Assembly: GCF_927798095.1 (NCBI RefSeq)
Contig: NZ_CAKMMF010000004.1
Location: forward strand, 1-64,000
Reading direction: 5' to 3'
DNA: 64,000 nucleotides
Source: Paenibacillus plantiphilus
Lineage (GTDB): Bacteria > Bacillota > Bacilli > Paenibacillales > Paenibacillaceae
Shown here: positions 17,911 through 26,190 of the stretch, piece by piece
Layout of the letters: each line of letters begins with the position of its first letter
Position numbering within the stretch: position 1 is the stretch's first letter
Notes under the pieces: generated by a model
Told to the model about the DNA's origin: nothing
The model's input: only the letters and a program-made list of their open reading frames with translations
The model's database searches: none
Translations under genes and position numbers: made by a program

Positions 17911-18663
17911 TCATTGCAGCTGTTTAATATCTACGATTTCTCCGCCGGAATAATCGCTCTCCAGCAACCGGAGAACATAATGCGCAACTTCTTCAGGAGA
18001 CAGCAGCATCCCTTCTTCCTTGAACGAGATGAATCTCTCCAGATCCTTGAAATTGTCCACATTGGTCGCTCGAATCTGTGCTTGCATCTCCGTATCTATA
18101 ATCCCAGGCGCGAAAGATATGGCTCTCACCGGAAATGCCTTCTCCTCTTGCTCCAGCGCTGTACACCTTGTAAACAAATCCAAGCCTGCCTTGGCGCTGC
18201 AATAGCTGCTCCATCCGAAGTAAGGCTTCTTGCCTGCACCGGATGAAATATTAATGATTCTTTTATCCGCTTGAATTGATTGAGCCAAGTCAATAAAAGC
18301 GGAAGCCAACACAATTGGAGCGGTAAGATTGATCGCAATGTTTGCAATAATCTCATCATCCGCACAGCGTTCAATCGGCGCAATCGGTGTGACAGTTCCC
18401 GCATTATTGATCAGTACGATAGACTTGGCCGCTGCATGATCGATCCGATCGAAGATAGACGCCATCATGCCGCTAATAGCGGCCCCATTCGTAAGATCAA
18501 ATGGAATATGCTCCACGCTCGCACCGCTTCTGCCCGCCAGCTCCGTCAATTTGCTGCTTTCATTTCTGGAAATACAAAATAGATGATTGCCAGGCTCCAT
18601 CAAACGAAGCGCTATCGCTTCTCCAAGACCTCTGGAAGTACCCGTAATGATGTAATAGTTCAA
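17911..18663 (-). CDS. Short-chain dehydrogenase/reductase, YueD (benzil reductase)-like
   Basis: A 250-residue NAD(P)-dependent oxidoreductase. The start is a TTG at 18663 giving a (f)MNYYIITGTSRGLGEA N-terminus, behind GGGGGAGAG; the cofactor loop TGxxxGLG sits at residues 6-13. NNAG (near residue 90), the catalytic Ser in INISSGAGKK (about 138) and the Y-x3-K motif (SSYCSAKAG) are present. The N-terminus matches (S)-benzoin-forming benzil reductases of Bacillus (YueD) and sepiapterin-reductase-like enzymes. The native substrate is unknown. Confidence 0.85.
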   Translation of the reverse strand: MNYYIITGTSRGLGEAIALRLMEPGNHLFCISRNESSKLTELAGRSGASVEHIPFDLTNGAAISGMMASIFDRIDHAAAKSIVLINNAGTVTPIAPIERCADDEIIANIAINLTAPIVLASAFIDLAQSIQADKRIINISSGAGKKPYFGWSSYCSAKAGLDLFTRCTALEQEEKAFPVRAISFAPGIIDTEMQAQIRATNVDNFKDLERFISFKEEGMLLSPEEVAHYVLRLLESDYSGGEIVDIKQLQ

Positions 18664-18793
18664 CTTTCTTCTCTCCCCCACAAGTATCCATGCCACTACT
18701 GAAATTCGACAATATTCGCAATGCCAAAATAACTTATATTACATAATTGTATGCATTATCCATTATACAATTCCGCTTCTACGGTTACAATTC

Positions 18794-18821
18794 AAAAAAG
18801 CCAAGCATATTCGCTCAGCTT
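18794..18821 (-). terminator. Terminator of the iron ABC operon
   Basis: On the minus strand AAGCTGAGC and GCTTGGCTT pair over 9 bp (two G-U pairs) with a 6-nt loop, followed by TTTTTT. It lies 33 bp after the ATPase gene. Confidence 0.8.
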
Positions 18822-18853
18822 TATCGTCTCGTCGCTCGTCCCTAATAAGAATT

Positions 18854-19540
18854 TCATGCTGTTGCTTCTGCCATTTCCTTCTGAATACGGATGGAGCGAT
18901 CACAGATCGCTTCAATATCGGCTGCATCGTGAGAGACTAACAGACAGGTCATCTCAGCCTTTCTCAGAATTTGGCGAAGCTCGCTTCGAATCGAAGTCTT
19001 CAAACTTGCATCCAGGCTGCTGAACGGTTCATCCATCAGCAGAATAGATGGCTTCGGCGCAAGCGCGCGCGCCAATGCTACACGCTGCTGCTGTCCGCCA
19101 CTTAGCTCATGCGGATACCGCTTGGCATAATCCGTTAATTGCACAAGCTCCAGCATTTCCTGCACCCGCTCCTTGCGCGCTGCCCGCTTGAGCTTATGTA
19201 GTCCAAAGGCAATGTTCTCGACCACATTGAGATGAGGAAACAGCGCATAATCCTGAAATACCATTCCCACGCCGCGATTCTCGACATCCACATATAGGCC
19301 ATCGTTCACCATCATCATCCCATCGATCATGATGCTTCCCTTCTCCGGCAGCTCAAGACCGGCAACGAGCCGCAGAAGTGAGCTTTTTCCGCTTCCGCTC
19401 GCCCCCAGAATACCGACGACTTCCCCTTTGTTAAGGGTGCAAGAGAAATCGTCAATGACAGGCGGCTGACGGCGGGCATAACGAAACGTTACATGCTTGA
19501 TGGCGACAAAGTTCATGAATGCCTCTCCTCTCCTTTTCAC
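18854..19540 (-). CDS. fbpC: Ferric iron ABC transporter, ATP-binding protein (FbpC/FutC-like)
   Basis: A 228-residue ATPase that powers the ferric uptake transporter encoded by the two upstream genes. Walker A GASGSGKSS, Q-loop GMVFQDYALFPHLN, signature LSGGQQQR, Walker B LLMDEP and the H-loop SHD are all in order. It is shorter than typical FbpC/AfuC (about 350 residues): the C-terminal TOBE/regulatory domain is missing, which is seen in some Firmicute FutC-type ATPases. The gap to the permease gene is 9 bp, and it is the last gene of the operon. Confidence 0.88.
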   Translation of the reverse strand: MKRRGEAFMNFVAIKHVTFRYARRQPPVIDDFSCTLNKGEVVGILGASGSGKSSLLRLVAGLELPEKGSIMIDGMMMVNDGLYVDVENRGVGMVFQDYALFPHLNVVENIAFGLHKLKRAARKERVQEMLELVQLTDYAKRYPHELSGGQQQRVALARALAPKPSILLMDEPFSSLDASLKTSIRSELRQILRKAEMTCLLVSHDAADIEAICDRSIRIQKEMAEATA

Positions 19541-19549
19541 AATTCAATT

Positions 19550-21196
19550 TCACTTTTCCTTTTCCAGCCTTACAATAAGAAGCACCGAGATCAGACTAAT
19601 GCCAATTAGCAGCAGCGATGGCAATGCCGCATCATAGATTCGCTCATCAATCGCGTATTGATAGGTTCGAGTTGCCAATGTATCGAAGTTAAAGGGACGA
19701 AGCAGGAGCGTAAGCGGAAGCTCCTTCATGATCTCTACAATCGTAAGAATAAAGCCGGTAATAACCGCACCCTTCAACAGCGGCAGCTCAACTTTGAAGA
19801 ACGATTTCGTATTCCCGCGTCCTAGCGTCCGAGATGCTTCCGTATAGACTCGCGGCAGCTTCTCGTAGCCTGATTCAATAGCATTATAGCCTGTCGCCAT
19901 GAACCGGATAATATATCCGGTAATGAGCATGGAGAGCGACAAGCTAAGCACCAGCGCTCCTTCTCCCTTGCCCAACCATTCGTATACGGTTGACAGACGT
20001 TGGTCCAATGCTATGAAGACGGCCAGCACACCGATTGCTACAATAGCGCCGGGAATCGCATAGCCCGCTGTCATCAGGCGAGACACGCCATAAGCAAGCG
20101 ACGAGGACAGCATGCGCGCCGTTCTAGCCGACAGCAGAGCAATAATCATAATGACAGCAGTGGCGATTGCCGCACCTGACAGACTGTTAACCATCAGATC
20201 GATAAAGTCCGCTCTCCAGATTTTATGATACGTCCAGGTCGTCCATACGATGATCTGCGTCAAGGGCACGATAAAAGCCAGCAGAAAAATAATCGAACAG
20301 AACGCTGTCGCTCCCCATGCAGCGATCCCCTTCATTTGCTGCGGCTTTAGCGGGCGGCTCTGACTGGTTGTCGCATTAAACTGCCGATTGCGCCGCAGAA
20401 AGCGTTCAATGACGAAGAGCCCAATGATAACGATCAGCAGCCAGGCTGCCAGCCTGATCGCTGAATCCACATCATACATGCCGAACCAGGTTTGGAAGAT
20501 TGCAGTCGATACCGTCTGCATGCCGAAATAGCTGGCCACTCCATAATCGCTGAATACCTCGAATACAACCAGCATCACACCAGAGATAATCGCTGGGCGC
20601 GACAGCGGCAGCACCACCTTGATAAACAGCGACAGCCGGCTGCGTCCCAGCAGTCTGGCATTTTCAATATAGGAAGCGCTCTGCCTTTCAAGAAAGGTTC
20701 GCGTCAGCATGAACACGTATGGAAACAGAAACAGCGTCATGATGAAAATAGCGCCTTTGCTGGACATGATCTCAATCGTGCCCGGAGGCAGCTTTATATC
20801 GAATTGATTGCGAAGTGTCGATTGTATGAATCCTGTATAGCTGGTCATCGTACTGTAGGTGTATGCCGCGATATAAGGCGGCACTGCAAGCGGCAATACG
20901 AGCGCCCACCGGAAAAACCTCCGCAGCGGAAACGTATATCCGACGACAAGCCATGCAAGCACAACCCCGAGCAAGGCGGCAAAAAAGCCAGTGAACAGCA
21001 CCAGCTTTGCCGAACCGAGCACATAATCCGTTAATAAATACTGCTTCACAATTTGCCAATTCTCATTAGTCGGTCGAAACAGGCCGAGAAGCACATAAAG
21101 GATGGGCAGCAATATTGCCGCCCCTCCTAATAAACTTGCGATCATCCACCCGTTTATGTGCCTCCTTATGTTGCGCAGGAGCCTCGATGTTCTCAT
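19550..21196 (-). CDS. fbpB: Ferric iron ABC transporter, fused permease (FbpB-like)
   Basis: A 548-residue membrane protein built of two BPD-type permease modules in one chain, with about twelve membrane segments. Each half carries an EAA-like loop that contacts the ATPase: ENARLLGRSRLSLFIKVVLPLSRPA (about residues 175-200) and EASRTLGRGNTKSFFKVELPLLKGA (about 440-465). This is the FbpB/FutB/SfuB arrangement. The start overlaps tightly with the end of the binding-protein gene (3-bp gap), so the operon order is A-B-C. Together with its neighbours it imports Fe3+ delivered to the binding protein. Confidence 0.93.
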   Translation of the reverse strand: MRTSRLLRNIRRHINGWMIASLLGGAAILLPILYVLLGLFRPTNENWQIVKQYLLTDYVLGSAKLVLFTGFFAALLGVVLAWLVVGYTFPLRRFFRWALVLPLAVPPYIAAYTYSTMTSYTGFIQSTLRNQFDIKLPPGTIEIMSSKGAIFIMTLFLFPYVFMLTRTFLERQSASYIENARLLGRSRLSLFIKVVLPLSRPAIISGVMLVVFEVFSDYGVASYFGMQTVSTAIFQTWFGMYDVDSAIRLAAWLLIVIIGLFVIERFLRRNRQFNATTSQSRPLKPQQMKGIAAWGATAFCSIIFLLAFIVPLTQIIVWTTWTYHKIWRADFIDLMVNSLSGAAIATAVIMIIALLSARTARMLSSSLAYGVSRLMTAGYAIPGAIVAIGVLAVFIALDQRLSTVYEWLGKGEGALVLSLSLSMLITGYIIRFMATGYNAIESGYEKLPRVYTEASRTLGRGNTKSFFKVELPLLKGAVITGFILTIVEIMKELPLTLLLRPFNFDTLATRTYQYAIDERIYDAALPSLLLIGISLISVLLIVRLEKEK

Positions 21197-21199
21197 TTC

Positions 21200-22321
21200 T
21201 TATTTCCAGCCAACCTTGTTGACGATCTCGACAGCCTTAGGATTCAATTCGCCGTATGCGGCAAAATCAATGCCCTGGCTCTTGAACTCGCCCCAGCTCT
21301 TGAGCAGCTCCGGCAGCTCTGCCGCCTTGTTAACCGGGAACTCGAAGTTCGTCTTCGAAATAATGGACTGCGCTTCAGGCGCTGTTAAGTACTCAATCAG
21401 CTTAATCGCATTTTCCTTGTTCTTGCTATGCTTGATCAAGGCCGCGCCGCTAATATTGATATGCGTTCCCGTTGTCTGCTGATTAGGGAAGAACACGCCA
21501 ATTTGCTCGGCTACCTTTCTTTCTTCCTCGACATCAGATGCTGCCAGATTGCCCACATAGTACGTATTCATAATCGCAACATCACCTGTACCCGCTACAA
21601 TCGCCTTCGCTTGGTCTCTGTCGCCGCCCTCAGGATCGCGAGCCAGATTAGCTGCAATTCCTGCAGCCCATGCTTCTGCTTCCTTTTCGCCGTTAATGGA
21701 AATCAACGAAGCGAGCAGCGAGAGATTGTACAAATTCGTGGAGGAGCGAACCATCAGCTTGCCCTTCCATTTATCTGTAGCCAAATCCTCATAGGTGGAA
21801 AGCTCGCTTGGATTGACGCGATCCTTGGCATACACAATAACACGAGCCCGGGTCGACAAGCCGATCCAATGGCTATCCTTGTCGCGAAGCTCGGCCGGAA
21901 CCTGCGCATCGATAACCTCCGACACAACCGGCTGCAGCAGCTCGGCTGTCTTCGCCGTATTCAGTATGCCTCCGTCCACTGTAATGAACAGGTCTGCAGG
22001 TGTGCTAGTGCCTTCACGTTTGATTTTCTCAATCAATTCAGGCGCTTTTCCTTCAACTACATTTACCTTAATTCCTGTTTGCTCCGTAAACTTTGCATAT
22101 AGGTCAGCGTCCACATCATAATGGCGCGCTGTATAAATATTAACCTCTCCGCCTGTCTTCGTTTCTGGCTCCTCTGCTGTGGCCTCTCCTGTTGTCTTCG
22201 TGCCGTTAGCGCTTTTGTTCGCGCCTCCATTGTTGTTGTTGCCTGCTCCACAGCCTGCGATCAGAGCCATGACGAGTACAAACGTAAGCATAAGAAATAC
22301 ATAATTGCGTCTTTGCTGCAT
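21200..22321 (-). CDS. fbpA: Ferric-iron-binding lipoprotein (FbpA/FutA-like)
   Basis: A 373-residue substrate-binding protein of the iron ABC transporter. Signal peptide and lipobox LIAGCG (Cys 24) anchor it to the outer face of the membrane. After an Asn/Thr-rich linker comes the bilobed FbpA-type domain: VNIYTARHYDVDADLY, LFITVDGGILNTA, and the iron-ligand region with paired tyrosines in NTYYVGNLAAS. GGGGGAAG precedes the ATG. The first gene of fbpABC; a Fur box lies 120 bp upstream (22442-22456), so it is expected to be iron repressed. Confidence 0.94.
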   Translation of the reverse strand: MQQRRNYVFLMLTFVLVMALIAGCGAGNNNNGGANKSANGTKTTGEATAEEPETKTGGEVNIYTARHYDVDADLYAKFTEQTGIKVNVVEGKAPELIEKIKREGTSTPADLFITVDGGILNTAKTAELLQPVVSEVIDAQVPAELRDKDSHWIGLSTRARVIVYAKDRVNPSELSTYEDLATDKWKGKLMVRSSTNLYNLSLLASLISINGEKEAEAWAAGIAANLARDPEGGDRDQAKAIVAGTGDVAIMNTYYVGNLAASDVEEERKVAEQIGVFFPNQQTTGTHINISGAALIKHSKNKENAIKLIEYLTAPEAQSIISKTNFEFPVNKAAELPELLKSWGEFKSQGIDFAAYGELNPKAVEIVNKVGWK

Positions 22322-22441
22322 GGTGCTTCTTCCCCCTACTATTATATGTACTGGATACTTGACTGACGATAATATTCATTCTCAATTAGAAGGCGAAAAA
22401 AAAAGCTTTCCTGCCGCTATTCCGTTCGACCTGCAACTCAT

Positions 22442-22456
22442 TGATAATGAGTATCA
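22442..22456 (-). promoter_or_regulatory. Fur box of the fbpABC operon
   Basis: The 15-mer TGATAATGAGTATCA fits the 7-1-7 Fur consensus (TGATAAT-N-ATTATCA) with one mismatch. It lies about 120 bp before the fbpA start, in a region rich in AT. Confidence 0.85.
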
Positions 22457-22520
22457 TTACCATTCAATATGTCCTAATTTCTATTATAGGGAACGAAAAT
22501 GAGAATTTGATGTGAAAATA

Positions 22521-22545
22521 AAAAAAGACCGTCAGGTCTTTTTTA
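22521..22545. terminator. Rho-independent terminator between the two binding-protein genes
   Basis: AAAAAAGACC-GTCA-GGTCTTTTTT is a symmetric hairpin with A/T tails, so it can act in both directions. It ends the response regulator/kinase/binding-protein operon and lies upstream of the fbpA Fur box. Confidence 0.82.
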
Positions 22546-22569
22546 GTGCAGCACAACGGGCGCATCTGC

Positions 22570-23685
22570 TTATTTCCAGCCTGCAGCTTGAAAAATTTCG
22601 ATCGCCTTCCTGTTATAGATACTCAGCGCGCTGTATGGGACATGCTGTGACTTAAACTTGCCCCACTGCTTCAGAAACTGGGGCATGTCCGCTTCCTCAT
22701 TGACGGGGAACTCAAAGCTGCCTTGTGTCAGAATCGTCTGTCCCTCTTTGCTCGTCATGAACTCGACCAGTTTAATAGCATTCTCTTTATTCTTGGCATA
22801 CTTGGCCAATCCTACGCCGCTTATATTAATATGAGTGCCCGTCGTCTTCTGATTAGGGAACAGAATGCCCAGATTTGCAACCGCCTCTGCCTCTTCTGCA
22901 TCCTTGGAAACCGACAGCTGTCCGATATAATAGGTGTTCATAATCGCAATATCCCCGACATGGGCGGCTATCGCTGTCGCTTGCGACAGATCGCCTCCCT
23001 CCGGTGTCCGCGCCAAATTATGGACAACCCCTTCTGCCCATTCAGCCGCTTGCTTCTCGCCTGTCAATGCAATAAAGGAAGCCAGTAGAGACTGATTATA
23101 CAAATTATCCGATGAACGGACCAGAACTTTACCCTTCCACCTGTCTTTAGCCAGATCCTCATAGGTGGACAGCTCATCGGGGTTTATACGGTCCTTGGCA
23201 TACACAATCACTCGCGCGCGAGTAGCGATACCTACCCATTGACCGTCCCTGTCACGCCGATCTGCGGGGACTGACCGTTCAACAGCAGCGGATTCTATCG
23301 GCTGCAGCACATCGCTCTGCTTGGCGTAATCCAATATCCCCCCATCAACCGTAATTAATAAATCTGCGCTGGAGCTTGCTTTCTCCTGCTTCATCCGGTT
23401 AATCAGCTCATCGGCGGTTCCCTTCACTTCATTGACCTTAATACCAGTACGCCTAGTAAATTCCTCATAGATAAGACTATCCACTGCATAATGCCTGGCG
23501 CTGTAAACATGAACGACCTGCTCACTGCTGTCACCGGGCACAGCTTCTGAATTCGGATTACCGGTTGCTGACATACTCCCCGGTGTATCCGCTGGTGCTT
23601 TGCCCCCACTGCTGCTATCACAGCCTGCGAAGATGAGCGCAGTCAGCAGGAGCAGCATAAGAGCTGCGGCTTTTTTTGTCATCAT
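22570..23685 (-). CDS. Second ferric-iron-binding lipoprotein, FbpA paralogue
   Basis: A 371-residue lipoprotein (lipobox LIFAGCD, Cys 22) very similar to the product of the neighbouring fbpA along its whole length: VHVYSARHYAVDSLIYEEF, LLITVDGGILDYA, NTYYIGQLSVS. It lacks its own permease and is instead encoded last in an operon with a two-component system. It could load the same FbpBC permease or act as a co-sensor for the kinase. It is 23 bp downstream of the kinase gene. Confidence 0.92.
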   Translation of the reverse strand: MMTKKAAALMLLLLTALIFAGCDSSSGGKAPADTPGSMSATGNPNSEAVPGDSSEQVVHVYSARHYAVDSLIYEEFTRRTGIKVNEVKGTADELINRMKQEKASSSADLLITVDGGILDYAKQSDVLQPIESAAVERSVPADRRDRDGQWVGIATRARVIVYAKDRINPDELSTYEDLAKDRWKGKVLVRSSDNLYNQSLLASFIALTGEKQAAEWAEGVVHNLARTPEGGDLSQATAIAAHVGDIAIMNTYYIGQLSVSKDAEEAEAVANLGILFPNQKTTGTHINISGVGLAKYAKNKENAIKLVEFMTSKEGQTILTQGSFEFPVNEEADMPQFLKQWGKFKSQHVPYSALSIYNRKAIEIFQAAGWK

Positions 23686-23708
23686 ATATCAACCTCGCGA
23701 TCTCTTTC

Positions 23709-25133
23709 TCATATGTCAGTAATCGAATAAACAGGGAGCGATACCGTTACCATCGTACCTTCAAGCTCTCGACTCTCAATAGCAAGAGTACCGTTGTACT
23801 GATCAACCAGCCGCTTGGCAATCGCAAGCCCCAGACCATGGCCGCCCTGCTGCCGGCTTCTTGCCTTATCTACCCGATAGAATCGATCCATGACATGGGG
23901 CAAGTCCTTCTTCGAAATTCCTATCCCGCGATCGGAGATCTGAAAGCTCGCATGGCCTTTGTCGACACTGCCCGTTAATCGGATAAGCGGATTCCCAGCA
24001 GAATATTTAACCGCATTATCCAATATAATCAGTAAAATTTGTTCCAAATGCTCTGCGGGTATACGTATCACTACCTCCGATAACCCATTCATTTCTGTTT
24101 CAAAACAAAAAGACGGATAGATAATGGCCACATTTTTAATGATCTGCGGAATGGTCTGGTCCGGGCTGGAGATCTCCGCTCCCTGCTGCTGTACATTGCC
24201 GTCGACGCGGGTTAGCGTCAGCAAATCCTGAACAAGACCCTTCAAGCGAAGCAGCTCCTGGATCGATGCATGCAGCGATTCGTCCAGAACAGCAGGATCT
24301 TCCCTTCCCCATCGCTGCAGCAGTGTCAAGTGGCCTTCAATAATCGCAACTGGCGTCCGCAATTCATGCGAGGCATCCTCTACGAACTGCGTCTGCTGCT
24401 GAAAGGAGCGTTCAACCTGATCCATCATTTCATTAAACAGCTTCATCAGCGTGGACAGCTCGTCCTCATTGTTATTTACCTTCATACGCTCATGCAAGCC
24501 TTTATGCTTGATTCTTCGAATCGTTTCCGCCATCGATTGGAGCGGCTTCAGCAGCTGCCATGCCAATAGACCGCCTCCCAGACCGCATACGACGACAGCG
24601 CCAAGACCGAAGGTTGTCACAACCCGAAGAATAGCCGAGCTAAGTCTGTCGAAATCATCCAAATTTTTCACAATTTCCACAGTGCCTGTGAAATCATGAA
24701 TCTCAATCGGGCTTCTCATAATTAGCAGCGAGTGATCACCATAGACCTCTCTGACGATTTCGGAGCTGCTCACTGGCACAGCTTCTGCCCAATGCTCCGG
24801 AAGATTATCAGACACGGCCAGCATTCGATTGCCGTTCCCGTCGATAACCCGAATCAATTGATGTTTATGATTGATCTTGTTCAGATAATTGCGAATGGGG
24901 GTCAATTCATTTGCCTCAAAAACAGATTCACGCTCCAGGAGGTAGTTAAGAATATCGCGCATTTTCTGCTCTGCATCCGTCTTTTCCTGATCGATCATCC
25001 ACTTCTCTATATACAAATACTGAACCGTGTTATATGCCGCAAACAATACAAACAGCATAACAGCAGACCAGATCGTAAGCTTCCATTTAATCGGAATCCG
25101 CGATAAGAAACGCCGTTTGGATGTAAAGGTCAT
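23709..25133 (-). CDS. Sensor histidine kinase (HAMP, HisKA, HATPase)
   Basis: A 474-residue membrane kinase. TM1 about residues 18-40, an extracytoplasmic sensor loop of about 125 residues, TM2 about 163-190, HAMP, then the HisKA dimer with the phospho-accepting His in DASHELRTPVAIIEG, and the ATPase with N-box DNAVKYS, G1 DRGIGISKK, and G2 GGHGLGLAIAKR. It overlaps the response regulator gene by 4 bp. The signal is probably tied to iron, given the Fur box and the binding protein in the same operon; this is inference from gene order. Confidence 0.94.
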   Translation of the reverse strand: MTFTSKRRFLSRIPIKWKLTIWSAVMLFVLFAAYNTVQYLYIEKWMIDQEKTDAEQKMRDILNYLLERESVFEANELTPIRNYLNKINHKHQLIRVIDGNGNRMLAVSDNLPEHWAEAVPVSSSEIVREVYGDHSLLIMRSPIEIHDFTGTVEIVKNLDDFDRLSSAILRVVTTFGLGAVVVCGLGGGLLAWQLLKPLQSMAETIRRIKHKGLHERMKVNNNEDELSTLMKLFNEMMDQVERSFQQQTQFVEDASHELRTPVAIIEGHLTLLQRWGREDPAVLDESLHASIQELLRLKGLVQDLLTLTRVDGNVQQQGAEISSPDQTIPQIIKNVAIIYPSFCFETEMNGLSEVVIRIPAEHLEQILLIILDNAVKYSAGNPLIRLTGSVDKGHASFQISDRGIGISKKDLPHVMDRFYRVDKARSRQQGGHGLGLAIAKRLVDQYNGTLAIESRELEGTMVTVSLPVYSITDI

Positions 25134-25807
25134 TTTCTCATCACATATCCGATGCCGCGTACCGTTTGAATGCAGCTGGGTCCCTCGGAGCTGTCTATTT
25201 TATTGCGCAAATACCGCACATACACATCCACTACATTCGTATCGACCGATGCTTCAAAGCCCCATACCTTATCCAATAAAGTCTCGCGATTCAGCACCCT
25301 GTTCGTATTCTCCATGAAGGCGACGAGCAAATCATACTCTCGCTTAGTAAGCTCTATCTCAACATTGCCCTTCATCACAATTCTCGCTTCCAGATTCACG
25401 CTCAGGTCCTGAAAAACAAGCTGCGCCGCCGCATCTTCCCTGCTGTCATCGAGCCTTCTGAAAATCACTCTAATCCGCGCCAGCAATTCCTCCATAGCAA
25501 ATGGCTTCGGAATATAATCATCGGCTCCGCAATCAAGCCCTGTTACCCGATCCGTTACACTATCTCTTGCCGTTATCATAATGACCGGCGTCTTCTTAAG
25601 CGCGCGCAGCCGGCGGCACACCTCCATGCCATCCATGCCAGGAAGCATCAGATCAAGAAGAATTACGTCCCAATCCTCAGCCATCGCCATATGCAGACCT
25701 ACTTCCCCATCGTAGGCAACTGTCACAGAGAACGATTCATGCCTGAGCTCCAGCTCAATAAAGCGGGACATGTTTTTCTCATCTTCAATCAGCAATACTT
25801 TTCTCAT
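25130..25807 (-). CDS. OmpR-family response regulator
   Basis: A 225-residue regulator. Receiver domain: acidic pair DEKN near residue 9, phospho-acceptor Asp in VILLDLMLPGMDG (near 52), TARDS (near 80) and Lys in PKPF (near 102). The C-terminal winged helix (about 128-225) ends in VRYLRNKIDSS and VRGIGYVM, as in PhoB/OmpR. Partner of the kinase directly downstream. A Fur-like box is 75 bp upstream. Confidence 0.95.
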   Translation of the reverse strand: MRKVLLIEDEKNMSRFIELELRHESFSVTVAYDGEVGLHMAMAEDWDVILLDLMLPGMDGMEVCRRLRALKKTPVIMITARDSVTDRVTGLDCGADDYIPKPFAMEELLARIRVIFRRLDDSREDAAAQLVFQDLSVNLEARIVMKGNVEIELTKREYDLLVAFMENTNRVLNRETLLDKVWGFEASVDTNVVDVYVRYLRNKIDSSEGPSCIQTVRGIGYVMRK

Positions 25808-25882
25808 TCGTACAATTCCCTTCCAAGTTAGCTCGTCTGCTGCACTGCCTATAATTTGTAGTATAGCTCACTACGATGAGAT

Positions 25883-25897
25883 TGAGAATGCTTATCA
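25883..25897 (-). promoter_or_regulatory. Fur-like box ahead of the two-component/binding-protein operon
   Basis: TGAGAATGCTTATCA matches the 7-1-7 Fur consensus at 12 of 14 informative positions. It sits 75 bp before the response regulator start, suggesting the operon is iron repressed. Confidence 0.72.
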
Positions 25898-25930
25898 CTC
25901 TACTTTTTCATTCAGCACAGGGGTTATTGC

Positions 25931-26088
25931 TGCTTTTGGCCACTATCCCCTTCGCTCAGAACAATGGGTCTGCATTGCTTTTGGCCATTATCCCCTTGGC
26001 TCAGTAATCTACAATGCCATACTTCACTAGCAGTGCAATTGACAATATTACAAACCGTCCTGAGTCTTGGGGATAATGGGCAAAAGAA
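25931..26088. repeat. Three-copy intergenic repeat, two direct and one inverted
   Basis: A 29-bp unit beginning TGCTTTTGGCCA and ending CCCCTTGGCTCAG occurs at 25931-25959 and 25976-26004 (45-bp spacing, few differences) and again, inverted and more degenerate, at 26060-26088. It lies in a 383-bp gene-free stretch between the response regulator and an ABC exporter. The inverted copy could pair with either direct copy. Function unknown; such units may be dispersed elsewhere in the genome. Confidence 0.75.
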
Positions 26089-26146
26089 GGAAATACCCCT
26101 GTGCTGCCCCGTCTTTCGCTGCCTGTAATTCCACAACCGATCCGTG

Positions 26147-26184
26147 AAAAAAAGAAGACGCCTGCCTGAGCGCGCCTCCTTCCT
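26147..26184 (-). terminator. Terminator of the ABC exporter gene
   Basis: On the minus strand GAAGGAGGCGC pairs with GCGTCTTCTTT (some G-U pairs) around a 10-nt loop and is followed by a T run. It lies directly behind the stop at 26191. Confidence 0.75.
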
Positions 26185-26190
26185 TCCATC

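Noticed and set aside
25924-26189. Small minus-strand frames of 60-70 codons that include the repeat sequences
   Set aside because: They are built from the repeat itself and an AT-rich spacer, without an RBS; better explained as intergenic repeats.
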